Shown here piece by piece: positions 8,729-17,949 of a stretch of DNA of 64,000 nucleotides. Both the position numbers and the translations under genes were made by a program. The notes under the pieces are model-generated. The model was not told where the DNA came from, did not search any database, and was given only the letters and a program-made list of their open reading frames with translations. Location of the stretch: the NCBI RefSeq assembly GCF_025369935.1, contig NZ_CP104467.1, positions 3,107,001 to 3,171,000 on the forward strand, given 5' to 3'. How positions within the stretch are numbered: the stretch's first letter is position 1; the number at the start of each line of letters is the position of its first letter. This DNA is from Paenibacillus andongensis. GTDB taxonomy: Bacteria > Bacillota > Bacilli > Paenibacillales > NBRC-103111.

Positions 8729-9827
8729 CACTATTCACTCCTCGAAGTTTAGCAGCAACATGTATGAGGATAGGAAAAATGATGCCGACAATTACCCCAA
8801 TATAACTGAGAATACTGCTCATTTTATCAAAATCAGCTAAGTTTCGTGGGTACATGCAAAGTAAATAAATGATTGGACTTAGTAGGAATACCCATGTTTT
8901 TTTCTTCGATTTAGTAAAAATGGACATAAGCAGATAGATGGAACAGTCATAGGCCATAATGGTCGTGGTGAAGACAGTCATAATCCAAATTGTAAAAAAT
9001 ATAGATTCAAACCGCTCAAAGAATGCGCCAGGAATTTGCATTTCCTTAGCAAGCTCTACGGCGGGATAGGTAATTTGTTGAAGAGCAAAATGTGAAAATA
9101 CACCAACGCAAGTAAGGTAGATTGCTGTATATAGGACAATTGGAATGGCTACTCCGATGACAACCGCTTTGGGGGCATCCTTGGGGCGGTTCATTAGGGA
9201 GATGTAAATTAAGATGACTTCGAAACCAAGGAGCGAGAAAGCACTGGTTTGAGCTCCCTTCGCCAAACTTTTCCAATCCGAAATCATAAACGGTTTTAAA
9301 TCGCTCACATTAAATATGCCCATGCTAAAGATGAGTACGACTAAAGAGATGATGATAACAATAGGTAAAAATAATATATTAAGACGAATAATACCGACCC
9401 GGCTGCCAGAAACGGCATAGACGACGACCAGTAAAAAGGCTAGGGATATCGCTTCCACAGGCGTGCGCTCAAATAGATACTGCTTGGAAATATTAGCAAT
9501 AGCCCTAACTTCATAAGCACAGTAGAAGATAAAGTAAATGGAAAGAGGGATGATTGCAAGGAGAGCGATAGGCTTCGTGACGGCTGCTGACGCATAAGCA
9601 AAATAACCTTGCTTGCTAAAATGAATCGCAATTTTGGCTAACATCCAGGCTGATCCTATCGCAAGAAGGCCTGCCAGCAGCATGGATACCCACCCGTCAG
9701 AAGATTGAACCGTTTTCGCTAGCTCTCTCGGCAGAAAGAGTATACCAACGCCAATAATCATGGATGAAATTGTGATGACCATATCCGTAAAACCGATCTC
9801 ACTATCACCATATTCAAAAGATTTCAT
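8718..9827 (-). CDS. Spore germinant receptor B subunit, permease-like (GerAB family)
   Basis: Integral membrane subunit of a germinant receptor, of the spore-germination branch of the amino acid/polyamine permease (APC) superfamily. 369 residues and about ten hydrophobic helices. The N-terminal segment GVGILFLPRELAKTV resembles the unwound first helix of APC transporters, where the ligand (often an amino acid) binds. ATG 9827 overlaps the A-subunit stop by 4 bases (ATGA) and has GGAAGGAG upstream. Second gene of the A-B-C-(D) operon. The ligand cannot be predicted from sequence. Confidence 0.93.
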   Translation of the reverse strand: MKSFEYGDSEIGFTDMVITISSMIIGVGILFLPRELAKTVQSSDGWVSMLLAGLLAIGSAWMLAKIAIHFSKQGYFAYASAAVTKPIALLAIIPLSIYFIFYCAYEVRAIANISKQYLFERTPVEAISLAFLLVVVYAVSGSRVGIIRLNILFLPIVIIISLVVLIFSMGIFNVSDLKPFMISDWKSLAKGAQTSAFSLLGFEVILIYISLMNRPKDAPKAVVIGVAIPIVLYTAIYLTCVGVFSHFALQQITYPAVELAKEMQIPGAFFERFESIFFTIWIMTVFTTTIMAYDCSIYLLMSIFTKSKKKTWVFLLSPIIYLLCMYPRNLADFDKMSSILSYIGVIVGIIFPILIHVAAKLRGVNSDAS

Positions 9828-11392
9828 CCTCTGTTTCTCCTTCCTTTCATCCTCTGATCATTTTTAGTTTGCATCATTTTTGGCCGCTTTGTCACGAACA
9901 GCAGGGGTGATCTTAAAATGAGATCTTTCCAGTCCCGTAATAAAATTGGCGCAAAAGGGGTGGAGTATGGAACGCCGAAACTCTTCAGGTTTACCATGTG
10001 AATATTGATCATGATATAGGCTAAGATGATGCCATATAAGCCTAAAAAAGCAGCGGCCAACATAATGCTGAATCGCATGACGCGAAGTGAAATAGCAAAC
10101 GAATAAGAAGGCAGTGAGAAAGAAGCGATGGCTGTGACGGCCACAACTATAACCATAACGGGATTTACCATGCCAGCAGCAACAGCAGATTCTCCAATAA
10201 CCAAACCACCAACGATTCCAATGGTTTGGCCGATTGGTTTGGGCAGTCGAAGTCCTGCTTCCCTGAGAAGCTCGAGTGTGAATTCCATGATGAAAGCTTC
10301 GACAACCGCGGGGAAGGGCACACCTTCCCGAGCTCCGGCGATGGAGAAGGCCAACTTAGACGGAATCATACCATGATGGAATTCAAGCAAAGCAATATAA
10401 AGAGCAGGTAAAAAGGTAGCAATGAAAGCTGAGATTAATCGGAGTATACGAGTCAAAGACGAGATGAGCCAATGCTGGTAGTAATCTTCAGGTGATTGCA
10501 AGCTCGAAGCGAATGTAATTGGCAAAATGAGGACGAAGGGGTCTCCATCTACTAGAATAGCAACTCGACCTTGGAGAAGTGCTCCAGATACGCGATCAGG
10601 TCGTTCTGTATTCATAATGAGTGGAAATGGACTAAGGAAGCTATCTGCTATCCATTGCTCCAAATAAGCGGACCCCTCGATATCATCGATGTCTATGCTC
10701 TTTATTCTGCGAGTAACTTCTTTCACAAGGTCCGGATGGACAATGTCAGCGATATAAGTGACGACTACCTCACGTCTACCTCTACGCCCGATTTGATAGG
10801 TGTCAAATACAAGATTGATTTCTTTGATTCTTCTTCTAAGCAAAGCGGTGTTCGTGCGTATATCTTCAGTAAACCCTGCTCTTGGTCCTCGGATGATCGA
10901 TTCTGTTTGTGGCTCTTCAATTGAACGGGTTTTCCAACCGCAGCTGGAAATGATGAGACTTTGTGAAAGATTATTCAGTAAAAGAAGCGTATCGCCAGAT
11001 AAAATGGCCAATAAAGCGTCATCCAGCAGCTCAACGGTTTCCAGGTTATGAGCTGTTAGAATTTGCTGCTGCAATATGTTTAATAATTCCGAAGCCGAGG
11101 AAACAGGTTGATCAAAGGCATGGAGCATCGGGTTTAGTATTTGCTCATTGATCGTAGCTATGTCCACCAATCCATCAATGCTGACTAATGCACACGGATA
11201 TTGGTCTCCGCCGATCGTAAAATGCCTAATGATTAGATCGCTTGGATGATGTAGGACCGTCTGAATGGTAGCCAAGTTTTCTTGTAATGAAGGTAATAAT
11301 GATTTGCTGGAGTCTGAACTGGAAGGGTTTTGTTGGTTATGTACCTGAAGGGTTCCAAGTAGACGTCTTCTGCCAAATAATTGTTTGAACAT
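9824..11392 (-). CDS. Spore germinant receptor A subunit (GerAA family)
   Basis: First gene of the receptor operon. A large soluble N-terminal region (about residues 1-290; GRRGRREVVVTYIADIV, a phrase typical of the family) is followed by a membrane domain with several helices (TFLPALYIALLEFH, PIGQTIGIVGGLVIGESAV) and a cytoplasmic tail ending in basic residues. GerAA-type subunits assemble into an oligomeric ion channel in the spore inner membrane that releases ions when nutrients bind. The start at 11392 (MFKQLFGRRR) is chosen because GGAGGG lies 7 bases upstream; the frame stays open to 11422 without a ribosome site. 522 residues. The operon lies between comEC and holA, adjacent genes in B. 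subtilis, so it is an insertion relative to that order. Confidence 0.94.
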   Translation of the reverse strand: MFKQLFGRRRLLGTLQVHNQQNPSSSDSSKSLLPSLQENLATIQTVLHHPSDLIIRHFTIGGDQYPCALVSIDGLVDIATINEQILNPMLHAFDQPVSSASELLNILQQQILTAHNLETVELLDDALLAILSGDTLLLLNNLSQSLIISSCGWKTRSIEEPQTESIIRGPRAGFTEDIRTNTALLRRRIKEINLVFDTYQIGRRGRREVVVTYIADIVHPDLVKEVTRRIKSIDIDDIEGSAYLEQWIADSFLSPFPLIMNTERPDRVSGALLQGRVAILVDGDPFVLILPITFASSLQSPEDYYQHWLISSLTRILRLISAFIATFLPALYIALLEFHHGMIPSKLAFSIAGAREGVPFPAVVEAFIMEFTLELLREAGLRLPKPIGQTIGIVGGLVIGESAVAAGMVNPVMVIVVAVTAIASFSLPSYSFAISLRVMRFSIMLAAAFLGLYGIILAYIMINIHMVNLKSFGVPYSTPFAPILLRDWKDLILRSPLLFVTKRPKMMQTKNDQRMKGRRNRG

Positions 11393-11685
11393 GATGCAGC
11401 CCTCCACTTTCGAATAGCTCATCAGTAATATTTACCACTTCGGTTAGAATTAATCGGTTATGGCAATTTCTTAGGCGGTACTACCCAAACATAGTACTTT
11501 CCCTTCTTTTAAAAAAGCTTACAATGGAGAGTAATTTGATTGATAAGAGAGAGGGGAGAGCGGTTTGTGAGTCGGAGATGAAACTTATCAGTCTGGCATA
11601 CGTCTAATAACAAGTGTATTTATTTCAGGAATTTTGTTATTCTGGTAGTTGCAAGATTGCCATCGTTTTTTTATTCTAAAAGAGT
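11393..11685. other. Divergent intergenic region, germination operon / ECF sigma factor
   Basis: The 348-base gap between the A-subunit gene and the sigma factor gene should hold two outward promoters. Only the sigma-factor promoter (11686-11713) is recognised with confidence. The germination operon is expected to be read by forespore sigma G, but no clear match was pinned down. No open frame of note. Confidence 0.5.
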
Positions 11686-11713
11686 TGCAACCTTATGAGA
11701 CGCTGTTGCGTCT
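11686..11713 (+). promoter_or_regulatory. ECF-type promoter of the sigma factor operon
   Basis: A -35 box TGCAACCTT (11686-11694) and a -10 box CGTCT (11709-11713) with 14 bases between them match the GCAAC...CGTCT pattern read by extracytoplasmic-function sigma factors. It lies just upstream of an ECF sigma gene, so autoregulation is the simple reading. Confidence 0.65.
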
Positions 11714-11740
11714 GTAAGATTGCAAGAGGGAGGGATCCCA

Positions 11741-12289
11741 GTGGTAGCACCCGAACTGGTAAGATCTGCACAAGCCGGTGATCGTGATGCTCTCATTACC
11801 CTATTGCGAGAAATTGAGTCTCACGTTTATCGAACCGCTTATTATATTTTGAATAATGAACAGGATGCCCTCGATGCTTCACAAGAGGCACTCCTTCGGA
11901 TTTATACAAAAATTAATTCCTATGAAGAAAAAGCGCTCTTCAAGACGTGGGTACAGCGGATTGTAACGAACATCTGCATCGATAAATTTCGCAAAGCGAA
12001 ACCAACGGTTTCGATTGATGAGCATGATATGACCTTTACAGCAGAGCATAATGTTGAACAGGAAATGTTAACTGGCTATTTAGCCAAAGATATCAGAGAA
12101 GCAATCGAAAAACTTCCCGAACACCATCGATCAGTTGTTGTTCTCCGTTATTTGCAGGACTTTTCGTATCATGAAATTGCAGAATCTCTCAACTTACCGT
12201 TAAACACGGTAAAGTCTTACTTATTTCGAGCTAGACAGCAATTGCAGTCGCTGCTCCAAGAATATCAGAAAGGAGGTGTTCGGGGATGA
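11741..12289 (+). CDS. ECF RNA polymerase sigma factor
   Basis: Alternative sigma factor of the extracytoplasmic-function class, 182 residues. Region 2 (about residues 15-85, with YILNNEQDALDASQEALLRI) contacts the -10 element and core polymerase; region 4 (about 115-170) has the helix-turn-helix with LNTVKSYLFRAR at its end. GTG start at 11741 follows GGGAGGG; an in-frame TTG at 11720 lies too close to the predicted promoter to be the start. Its stop overlaps the ATG of the anti-sigma gene by 4 bases. Resembles the SigW/SigM/SigV set of Bacillus, but the exact orthologue is not clear. Likely controls a cell-envelope stress response. Confidence 0.92.
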   Translation: MVAPELVRSAQAGDRDALITLLREIESHVYRTAYYILNNEQDALDASQEALLRIYTKINSYEEKALFKTWVQRIVTNICIDKFRKAKPTVSIDEHDMTFTAEHNVEQEMLTGYLAKDIREAIEKLPEHHRSVVVLRYLQDFSYHEIAESLNLPLNTVKSYLFRARQQLQSLLQEYQKGGVRG

Positions 12290-13503
12290 ATTGTCAAGAG
12301 GTGATGGAATTTATGCAAAGACAGCTGGATGGGGATTTAGATGCAAAAGAGGAAGATGTGCTTCATGCTCACCTGATGCATTGTTTGGACTGTGCACAGA
12401 TGTTTGAACGTTTACAAAGATTGTCCGATGAACTGACCCAGTTACCGAAGGTCATTCCTCCATACAGTTTGGTCGATGCTATCATGCCGCAGCTAGCTGA
12501 TATAGATAGACATGCCGCGGCGTCCATTACCGACAAGGTGGCTGCTTTCGGCACCCATGCTAGCCAGACAGCTTCTGTGCAGCCTCCCAAACTCCCTTGG
12601 ACACGCCGTTTAGGATTACAGTTCTCCTGGAAATTCGCAGGTGGAGTCGTTGCCGCAGGTCTCATTCTTGGATTCTTCGTATTCAATATGAAGCATCCTG
12701 TGCTGGATCAAGCAGATGGTTGGCTGCAGCCAAAGGCAGCATCTGAAAATCAAAGTGCCGGACAAATGAAAAGCACGGCGACCTCCGATTCAAACGCTGC
12801 CCAAGATGCTGGCAAGAAGGAGGCGGCAGATCGTGCAGACGTGAAGCAGGTGGCACCAAATGCCCCAGCTGCTAAGGCAGATGGGCAAGAGAATGTACGG
12901 CCGGAATCAATAACGGGAAATGGGCTAGTGGGGCCGCAAGCTACAACAAATGCGAAGTTGGAAGAGCCACAAACACTGAGTTCTTCTGGTCCCGCAAAAA
13001 GTACAGATGGTGTGCGCCAAGCACCTTCTACCTCTGAGCCTGAACGGCTGAAAGCCCCTGCTTCCGCAGGAGTTAATAGAAAGCAGGAATCGGCCCCTGC
13101 CTCATCGACGAATCCGCCAGCCGACACTGCAACTTCAAATAAGGTGCCGGAAGAGCAGAAGGTATTGAAATCTACCGATCCAACACCTACGCCAGCTACT
13201 AAGAAGGGTGGAACATCGAGTGATGTCGGAGGCATATATTCTTTGACAGCACCGATCAGTGCGAATACGCTGAAATCAACTACAGGCATTCTCGAGGCTG
13301 TTGTTGAAGAGCAGCATGTCGTGATCCGAAACAGCACTACTAACGAAGTTGTTTTTGCGTCCAAGCAAGTTTGGAAGACTGGTGATCTTATCACGCTAGT
13401 GGAATGGTCTAAGGATGACAAGTTATTTTACCAAGTTCAAAGCGAAGGCTCGCTTCAAACTTTTCTCATCGATTTAAATGCGAAAGAGGAAGCAGCTAAG
13501 TAA
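12286..13503 (+). CDS. Membrane anti-sigma factor with zinc-finger domain
   Basis: Binds and inhibits the sigma factor encoded just upstream. The N-terminal anti-sigma domain has the H-x3-C-x2-C zinc motif at H29, C33 and C36. One transmembrane segment lies at about residues 114-136. The outside part is unusually long: about 150 residues rich in Ala, Pro, Ser, Thr, Lys and Gln with no obvious fold, then a compact C-terminal stretch of about 90 residues from GGIYSLTAPISANTL that looks beta-rich. Release of the sigma factor by regulated proteolysis is the family rule, and the outer domain may be the stress sensor. ATG 12286 overlaps the sigma stop, and the ribosome site AAAGGAGG sits inside the sigma gene. 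Confidence 0.88.
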   Translation: MNCQEVMEFMQRQLDGDLDAKEEDVLHAHLMHCLDCAQMFERLQRLSDELTQLPKVIPPYSLVDAIMPQLADIDRHAAASITDKVAAFGTHASQTASVQPPKLPWTRRLGLQFSWKFAGGVVAAGLILGFFVFNMKHPVLDQADGWLQPKAASENQSAGQMKSTATSDSNAAQDAGKKEAADRADVKQVAPNAPAAKADGQENVRPESITGNGLVGPQATTNAKLEEPQTLSSSGPAKSTDGVRQAPSTSEPERLKAPASAGVNRKQESAPASSTNPPADTATSNKVPEEQKVLKSTDPTPTPATKKGGTSSDVGGIYSLTAPISANTLKSTTGILEAVVEEQHVVIRNSTTNEVVFASKQVWKTGDLITLVEWSKDDKLFYQVQSEGSLQTFLIDLNAKEEAAK

Positions 13504-13633
13504 ATTTGTGAGGCGAATGCACCAAAGTAACGGTTCTAGCGTATGTTGTAAGATAAGAAAGCGGCAATGCTTTGGTGGTTTGTCCACACGGTATAAGGTT
13601 TCTAGAGCCTTTAACCGGTGTTTAAATAGACAA

Positions 13634-13681
13634 ACAAAGGGATTACTTCAAGGTCTTCGGGCTTTGACGTAATCCCTTTGT
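13634..13681. terminator. Strong hairpin between anti-sigma gene and holA
   Basis: Perfect 13-bp arms ACAAAGGGATTAC and GTAATCCCTTTGT, with an inner TTCG loop region. There is no long T run after it on the plus strand, so it may be a weak terminator or a processing structure. Confidence 0.6.
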
Positions 13682-13717
13682 TGTTGGTAGAATGTAAGTA
13701 AGGAGTGAACGCTAGCT

Positions 13718-14737
13718 ATGGATGCAAAGAGAGCATTGAAAGATATACAAGCAGGGCGCCCTGCACCGGTTTATTTGTGCTACGGTCCTGAGAAATATAA
13801 GATGAGGGAATTTATTCAGGTTCTAACGGATTTGCTCATTGAGCCCGAGCACAAAGAGTTTGCCGTAAGTAAATTTGATTTAAGCGAGATTAGTCTCTCA
13901 GCGGTGCTGGAGGATGCGGAGACCCTTCCCTTTATGGTTCCTAAGAAGCTGGTCATCGCGAAGAATGCGCTGTTTTTCACAGGGGCGAAGGAAAGTTCGA
14001 AGATTGAACATCACTTGGATCGTTTGACGGATTATTTGAAATCTCCAGCGGAACATACGGTTGTGGTGTTTACGGTAGATGCAGATAAATTGGACGAGCG
14101 TAAGAAGATTGTGAAAGCGCTCAAGGACCTCGAAGCAGCGGTTCCCTTCTTATCACTTAGCCCAGAAGAATTGCAGCAATGGGTAGCTAAACAAGCCCAG
14201 CAGCTGGGTTTTTCGTTCACGGGGGAAGCCGCCGACCAATTGATCTTATACACCGGCGGTAATTTGCAATCCTTATCTGCAGAGATTGAGAAGATTTCTT
14301 TATATGTAGGAGTCGGTACGGAAGCATCGGTTGATGTCATCGATCAATTGGTGGCCCGCAGTACAGAACAGAACGTCTTCATTCTGATAGAGGACATTGT
14401 AAATGTCAGGCTGGAACGTGCCTTCGTTATTCTCGAGGAGCTGCTGAAGCAGCGTGAGGAGCCGATCAAGATCGCGGCGCTCATCGCCAGACAGTTCCGC
14501 ATCATGCTGCAGGTGAAGGAGCTAAGTAAACAGGGCTATTCCCAGCAGCAAATGGCTTCACAGATCGGGTTGCATCCCTTTGCCGTGAAGGTAGCTGAAG
14601 GGCAAGCGCGCAAATATGATATTGAGAAGCTAAGCCGGATCATGTCGCAGCTTGCGGATCTCGATTTCCAAATGAAAACGGGGAAAATCGATAAAGTGTT
14701 AGGTTTAGAGCTGTTCCTTCTTAGGCTAGCTTCTTAG
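13718..14737 (+). CDS. holA: DNA polymerase III delta subunit (clamp loader)
   Basis: Clamp-loader subunit that opens the sliding clamp during replication, YqeN in B. subtilis. The N-terminal AAA+-like domain begins with PVYLCYGPEKYKMREFI. As in other delta subunits the P-loop is degenerate, so the protein does not hydrolyse ATP. The lid region has DADKLDERKKIVKAL, and the C-terminal collar domain includes IKIAALIARQFRIMLQVKEL and ends KIDKVLGLELFLLRLA. 339 residues, normal length. ATG 13718 follows AAGGAGTG. Its position before rpsT and gpr is conserved in Bacillus. Confidence 0.95.
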   Translation: MDAKRALKDIQAGRPAPVYLCYGPEKYKMREFIQVLTDLLIEPEHKEFAVSKFDLSEISLSAVLEDAETLPFMVPKKLVIAKNALFFTGAKESSKIEHHLDRLTDYLKSPAEHTVVVFTVDADKLDERKKIVKALKDLEAAVPFLSLSPEELQQWVAKQAQQLGFSFTGEAADQLILYTGGNLQSLSAEIEKISLYVGVGTEASVDVIDQLVARSTEQNVFILIEDIVNVRLERAFVILEELLKQREEPIKIAALIARQFRIMLQVKELSKQGYSQQQMASQIGLHPFAVKVAEGQARKYDIEKLSRIMSQLADLDFQMKTGKIDKVLGLELFLLRLAS

Positions 14738-14772
14738 GATTGCTGCCTAGGAGGGCGGCCTTTCGAACAGTA

Positions 14773-14815
14773 AAAAGTCCAGCTCTCTGTGACAGAGAAC
14801 TGGACTTTTGCTTTA
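14773..14815. terminator. Bidirectional terminator between holA and rpsT
   Basis: Arms AAAAGTCCAG and CTGGACTTTT enclose an inner stem TCTCTG/CAGAGA. A/T runs on both sides allow it to end both convergent transcripts. Confidence 0.85.
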
Positions 14816-14826
14816 TGTCCGTTTTA

Positions 14827-15078
14827 TTACGCTTGAGCCGTAAGAGCGTTCAGCTTTTTAGCCAGACGGGACTTCTTGCGGTTAGCGGCATTTTTATGGA
14901 TTAAACCTTTAGAAGCTGCTTTGTCTAATTTCTTAGAAGCGTTAATTAGAGCTTCAGGGGTTACAGCTGTTTCGAAAGCTTTCACAGCAGTACGCAGAGC
15001 GGACTTTTGGGAAGCGTTACGAAGACGGCGCTTTTCGCTAACTTTTACTCGTTTAATAGCGGATTTAATGTTTGGCAT
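14827..15078 (-). CDS. rpsT: 30S ribosomal protein S20
   Basis: Primary-binding protein of the small ribosomal subunit. The sequence [17 protein letters not shown] is diagnostic, and the 83-residue length and lysine/arginine/alanine-rich helical composition are typical. The start at 15078 follows GTAGGAGGTG; an upstream in-frame codon at 15087 would add MNF and overlap the ribosome site, so it is rejected. Transcribed alone on the minus strand against holA and away from gpr, as in Bacillus. Confidence 0.98.
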   Translation of the reverse strand: MPNIKSAIKRVKVSEKRRLRNASQKSALRTAVKAFETAVTPEALINASKKLDKAASKGLIHKNAANRKKSRLAKKLNALTAQA

Positions 15079-15295
15079 GAAATTCACCTCCTACTTACAA
15101 AACACGTTCAACGTTACATTTGTATGTTTGCTGACAACTTTAAGTATTCTACCATGCAATAATTGAAAATGCAAGACCTGTCAATAGGTTTTCAGTGGTC
15201 TCTGTTTTTGTATAAGCGGTTGTAAATCGTAGCACAATAAGGGATGCAATGCACCCAAGGATAACGGCTAAGCTGTCTCTCCAAGGACAGGCGCG

Positions 15296-15324
15296 TTTAC
15301 CCAGAAATATGCAAAGCTTATAAT
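15296..15324 (+). promoter_or_regulatory. Candidate promoter before gpr
   Basis: TTTACC (15296-15301) and TATAAT (15319-15324) with a 17-base spacer resemble a sigma A promoter, 43 bases before the gpr start. gpr is read by forespore sigma F/G in Bacillus, so this match may be fortuitous. Confidence 0.35.
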
Positions 15325-15367
15325 GTGAAACATATAAATTCTTATATTTTGAGAAAGGGGAACTTCA

Positions 15368-16366
15368 ATGGACTTAGGCTCTTTTACAACACATACGGAT
15401 CTTGCGTTAGATGCAAGGGATATGGCTCATGCAGCCAATCAGGGGCAACCGATACCTGGCATTGAACAGGAGTCAACGCGTGAAAACGGGATACGAGTTA
15501 CCAAGATCAACGTTCTGAACGAAGAGGGCTCCAAAGCACTTGGTAAGCTTCTCGGACATTATATAACGATAGAAGTGCCGGCACTTCGAGAGAAAGACAG
15601 TCAATTACAGGACCGCGTCGCCACGAAATTGGCTCAAGAGTTTGAACAGTTTTTGCGTGAAATCGGCATCCCCAAGAATGCAAAAGCGCTTATTATCGGT
15701 CTAGGCAACTCCAATGTGACACCCGATGCGCTCGGTCCTTTAGTTGTGGATAATGTGATGGTCACACGTCATTACTTTGAACTAGTTCCGGAGGATGTTA
15801 GTCCGGGGTATCGGGCGGTTAGCGCGGTAGCGCCAGGAGTGCTGGGAACAACGGGAATTGAGAGCAGTGACATCGTTCAGGGGATTGTCGATCAGTCCAA
15901 ACCTGATTTCATTATTGCCATTGATGCGTTGGCTTCCAGATCCTTAGATCGGGTCAATACAACCATTCAAATCGCAGATACGGGCATTCATCCCGGTTCA
16001 GGCATCGGAAATAAACGCAAAGGGTTGACCAAAGAAAACCTTGGCATACCTGTTGTAGCTATTGGCGTACCGACCGTAGTATACGCATCGACCATCGTGA
16101 ATAATGCCTTTGACTTGATGCATAAGCATTTTAGCCAGCAAACGAGCAACACAGGGCAGATTCTAGGGCTTCTTGACAATATCCACGAGGATGAGCGGTT
16201 GCAGCTAGTTAAAGAGGTGCTAAACCCCGTAGGACACGATCTACTTGTCACGCCGAAGGAAATCGACCAGTTTATTGAAGACATCGCCAATATTATTGCA
16301 AGTGGCTTAAATGCTGCCTTGCACGATGCTGTAGGTGTTGATAATGTGGCGGCCTATACGCATTGA
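15368..16366 (+). CDS. gpr: Germination protease (spore endopeptidase GPR)
   Basis: Aspartate-type endopeptidase (MEROPS family A25) that degrades small acid-soluble spore proteins early in germination, freeing the DNA and supplying amino acids. Made as a zymogen in the forespore; the N-terminal segment (about 15 residues, with DLALDARDM) is removed in activation. Family stretches include ALIIGLGNSNVTPDALGP, VAPGVLGTTGIESSDIV and IAIDALASRSLDRVNTTIQI. 332 residues, close to the Bacillus protein. ATG 15368 follows GAAAGGGG. In B. subtilis the next gene is spoIIP; here a three-gene cassette lies between them. Confidence 0.96.
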   Translation: MDLGSFTTHTDLALDARDMAHAANQGQPIPGIEQESTRENGIRVTKINVLNEEGSKALGKLLGHYITIEVPALREKDSQLQDRVATKLAQEFEQFLREIGIPKNAKALIIGLGNSNVTPDALGPLVVDNVMVTRHYFELVPEDVSPGYRAVSAVAPGVLGTTGIESSDIVQGIVDQSKPDFIIAIDALASRSLDRVNTTIQIADTGIHPGSGIGNKRKGLTKENLGIPVVAIGVPTVVYASTIVNNAFDLMHKHFSQQTSNTGQILGLLDNIHEDERLQLVKEVLNPVGHDLLVTPKEIDQFIEDIANIIASGLNAALHDAVGVDNVAAYTH

Positions 16367-16374
16367 TTGATTTT

Positions 16375-16418
16375 AAGAACTGAGTCCGCTAGATGGGTGG
16401 ATGCAGTTCTTTCTTTTT
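16375..16418 (+). terminator. Terminator after gpr
   Basis: Arms AAGAACTG and CAGTTCTT followed by TCTTTTT. It separates gpr from the TIR-like cassette. Confidence 0.75.
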
Positions 16419-16492
16419 GTGCTTTTTTACGTAATTTGGAAGGAATAAGGAGGGGGGCGTCGAAATAAGGGACGATCAACTTAAATGAGGAC

Positions 16493-16975
16493 GTGGTTCT
16501 GTTGAGCAGCGCACATAAAGCGAAGCTATTCATAGGGTCATCTGCTGAAAGCGTTGAAGTAGCAGAGGCTTTGCAGTCTAATCTCCATTTTTCATTTGAT
16601 GTAACGGTTTGGAGTCAATTGCTTTTCCCTCCTTCACATACAACCTTGGCTCCGCTTATTAAGCAGGCGAAGTCTAGTGATTTTGCTATCTTTGTCTTTC
16701 AACCTAATGATTTGACGCTTTTGAGAGATTCATTGGTTAGCACCGTACGTGACAATGTTATTTTGGAACTAGGTCTATTTATTGGACAAATAGGTCTAGA
16801 ACGAACATATTTTCTAATTCCGGAAAAAGAAAAATTACATATTGCCTCCGATTTAATCGGCTTAACCCCACTTACCTATGATGCAAATCATTCCTCTGGG
16901 CTAATGGCTGGCCTAGGACCGGCAACTTTCGTCGTGAAGCAAATGCTCAAAGAGTTAGGGCTAAGAGAGAAATGA
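16493..16975 (+). CDS. TIR-like predicted nucleotide-binding protein, family glutamate intact
   Basis: 160 residues, essentially a single TIR-like domain of the type found in CBASS and Pycsar TIR effectors (Pfam PF10137 by my reading). The N-terminal strand KLFIGSSAES is followed by VTVWSQ, DFAIFVFQPNDL and VRDNVILELGLFIGQIG; Glu92 in the last motif occupies the position of the catalytic glutamate of TIR NAD-cleaving enzymes. No signal peptide or membrane segment. The start is uncertain: GTG 16493 is used, but TTG 16502 (four codons later) is similarly plausible relative to the GAGG at 16486. It overlaps the next gene by 4 bases. A defence or signalling NADase function is inference; no cyclase or other known partner lies nearby. 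Confidence 0.75.
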   Translation: MVLLSSAHKAKLFIGSSAESVEVAEALQSNLHFSFDVTVWSQLLFPPSHTTLAPLIKQAKSSDFAIFVFQPNDLTLLRDSLVSTVRDNVILELGLFIGQIGLERTYFLIPEKEKLHIASDLIGLTPLTYDANHSSGLMAGLGPATFVVKQMLKELGLREK

Positions 16976-17949
16976 AACCAAAGATATTCATTGGCTGCTC
17001 CCTCGCAAGTTCGCTATGGGCTGAATTCTATCAAGCGCAGTTGTCCTCTTCATCTGAGGTTACGGTTATTAATCAGGGAGTGCTTACGGCGTCCAACCAT
17101 AAATTGAAAATGCTAAAAAAGCACATCGAAGAGACGGACTTTGCCCTGCTTATTATCACGCATGCGGATTGTCATGATCCATTGGTTTACGGGAATATAC
17201 TTGTATTGATAGGGCTTTGTATCGGAGAATTGGGCCACAGCCGCACGTTCATCGTGATGTCTAAGGATTGTGAACTGCCTGAGTATCTGGAGGGTTACAA
17301 TCCACTGAGAATCGATGATCATCTGGCCGTTACAGGTATCGCGGAGTTAGCTGGTCCTCACCTCTATCCGATAAAGCATAGTATTGGTGTTCTTAAGAAT
17401 CGTTACAAGTTATCCGATATGAAAAAAAATGATGCGATACGCAGTTTTTTGTTCGACGCCTTAGATTCGCTTAGTGTTTCTAGTGTGGATTATGACCGTG
17501 TATTGGATAAATTCCATAAGACATTTGATACCAATTGTGGTATAATTGAGCTTCAAGAAGTGACAGCGGCAACGCTCTTTGAGCTTCTCGAGGATGGTGT
17601 CACCTTGCAGCAGTTTGGCCGTGCCGGTCAGGTTAGCAACAACCACAGTTTCAACGTCAATGACCCAACTAGCTATCTAGCCGAATGTTACCGGGGCAAG
17701 GATACGAACATCTACCTGGGGCAAGCCAAGGATAAAGAAGATGGCGAGTTTGAATACATTTACTGCATTAAGCTGCATCCGACCATTGTTTCATCCATCC
17801 ATTTCAAAACTAGGACGGATATTCCTGCGCTTAAATCTCATCAAGTCATGATGGAGTTATCGGAAAGAAATGCGAAGCTCGTGTCTTCACTCAAATCCAT
17901 TGTGAAAGGAAGGATTATTTATGCTGAAGCACATGAAGAAAGTTCGTAA
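16972..17949 (+). CDS. TIR-like protein lacking the family glutamate, with extra C-terminal domain
   Basis: 325 residues. Residues 1-150 are a second TIR-like domain parallel to the upstream protein (KIFIGCSLASSLWAEFY, DFALLIITHADCHDP, VYGNILVLIGLCIGELG, LAGPHLYPIKH). Aligned on the last motif, the catalytic glutamate is replaced by Leu79 and the conserved Arg-Asp before Asn is Tyr-Gly, so NAD cleavage is unlikely. Residues about 155-320 are a separate domain, helix-strand alternating, with FNVNDPTSYLAECYRGKD and a long final helix; the pattern suggests a GAF-like sensor, but this is weak. ATG overlaps the previous stop (ATGA), so the pair is translationally coupled. A paired active and inactive TIR suggests a hetero-oligomer in which this protein senses and the first one acts. 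Confidence 0.7.
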   Translation: MKPKIFIGCSLASSLWAEFYQAQLSSSSEVTVINQGVLTASNHKLKMLKKHIEETDFALLIITHADCHDPLVYGNILVLIGLCIGELGHSRTFIVMSKDCELPEYLEGYNPLRIDDHLAVTGIAELAGPHLYPIKHSIGVLKNRYKLSDMKKNDAIRSFLFDALDSLSVSSVDYDRVLDKFHKTFDTNCGIIELQEVTAATLFELLEDGVTLQQFGRAGQVSNNHSFNVNDPTSYLAECYRGKDTNIYLGQAKDKEDGEFEYIYCIKLHPTIVSSIHFKTRTDIPALKSHQVMMELSERNAKLVSSLKSIVKGRIIYAEAHEESS

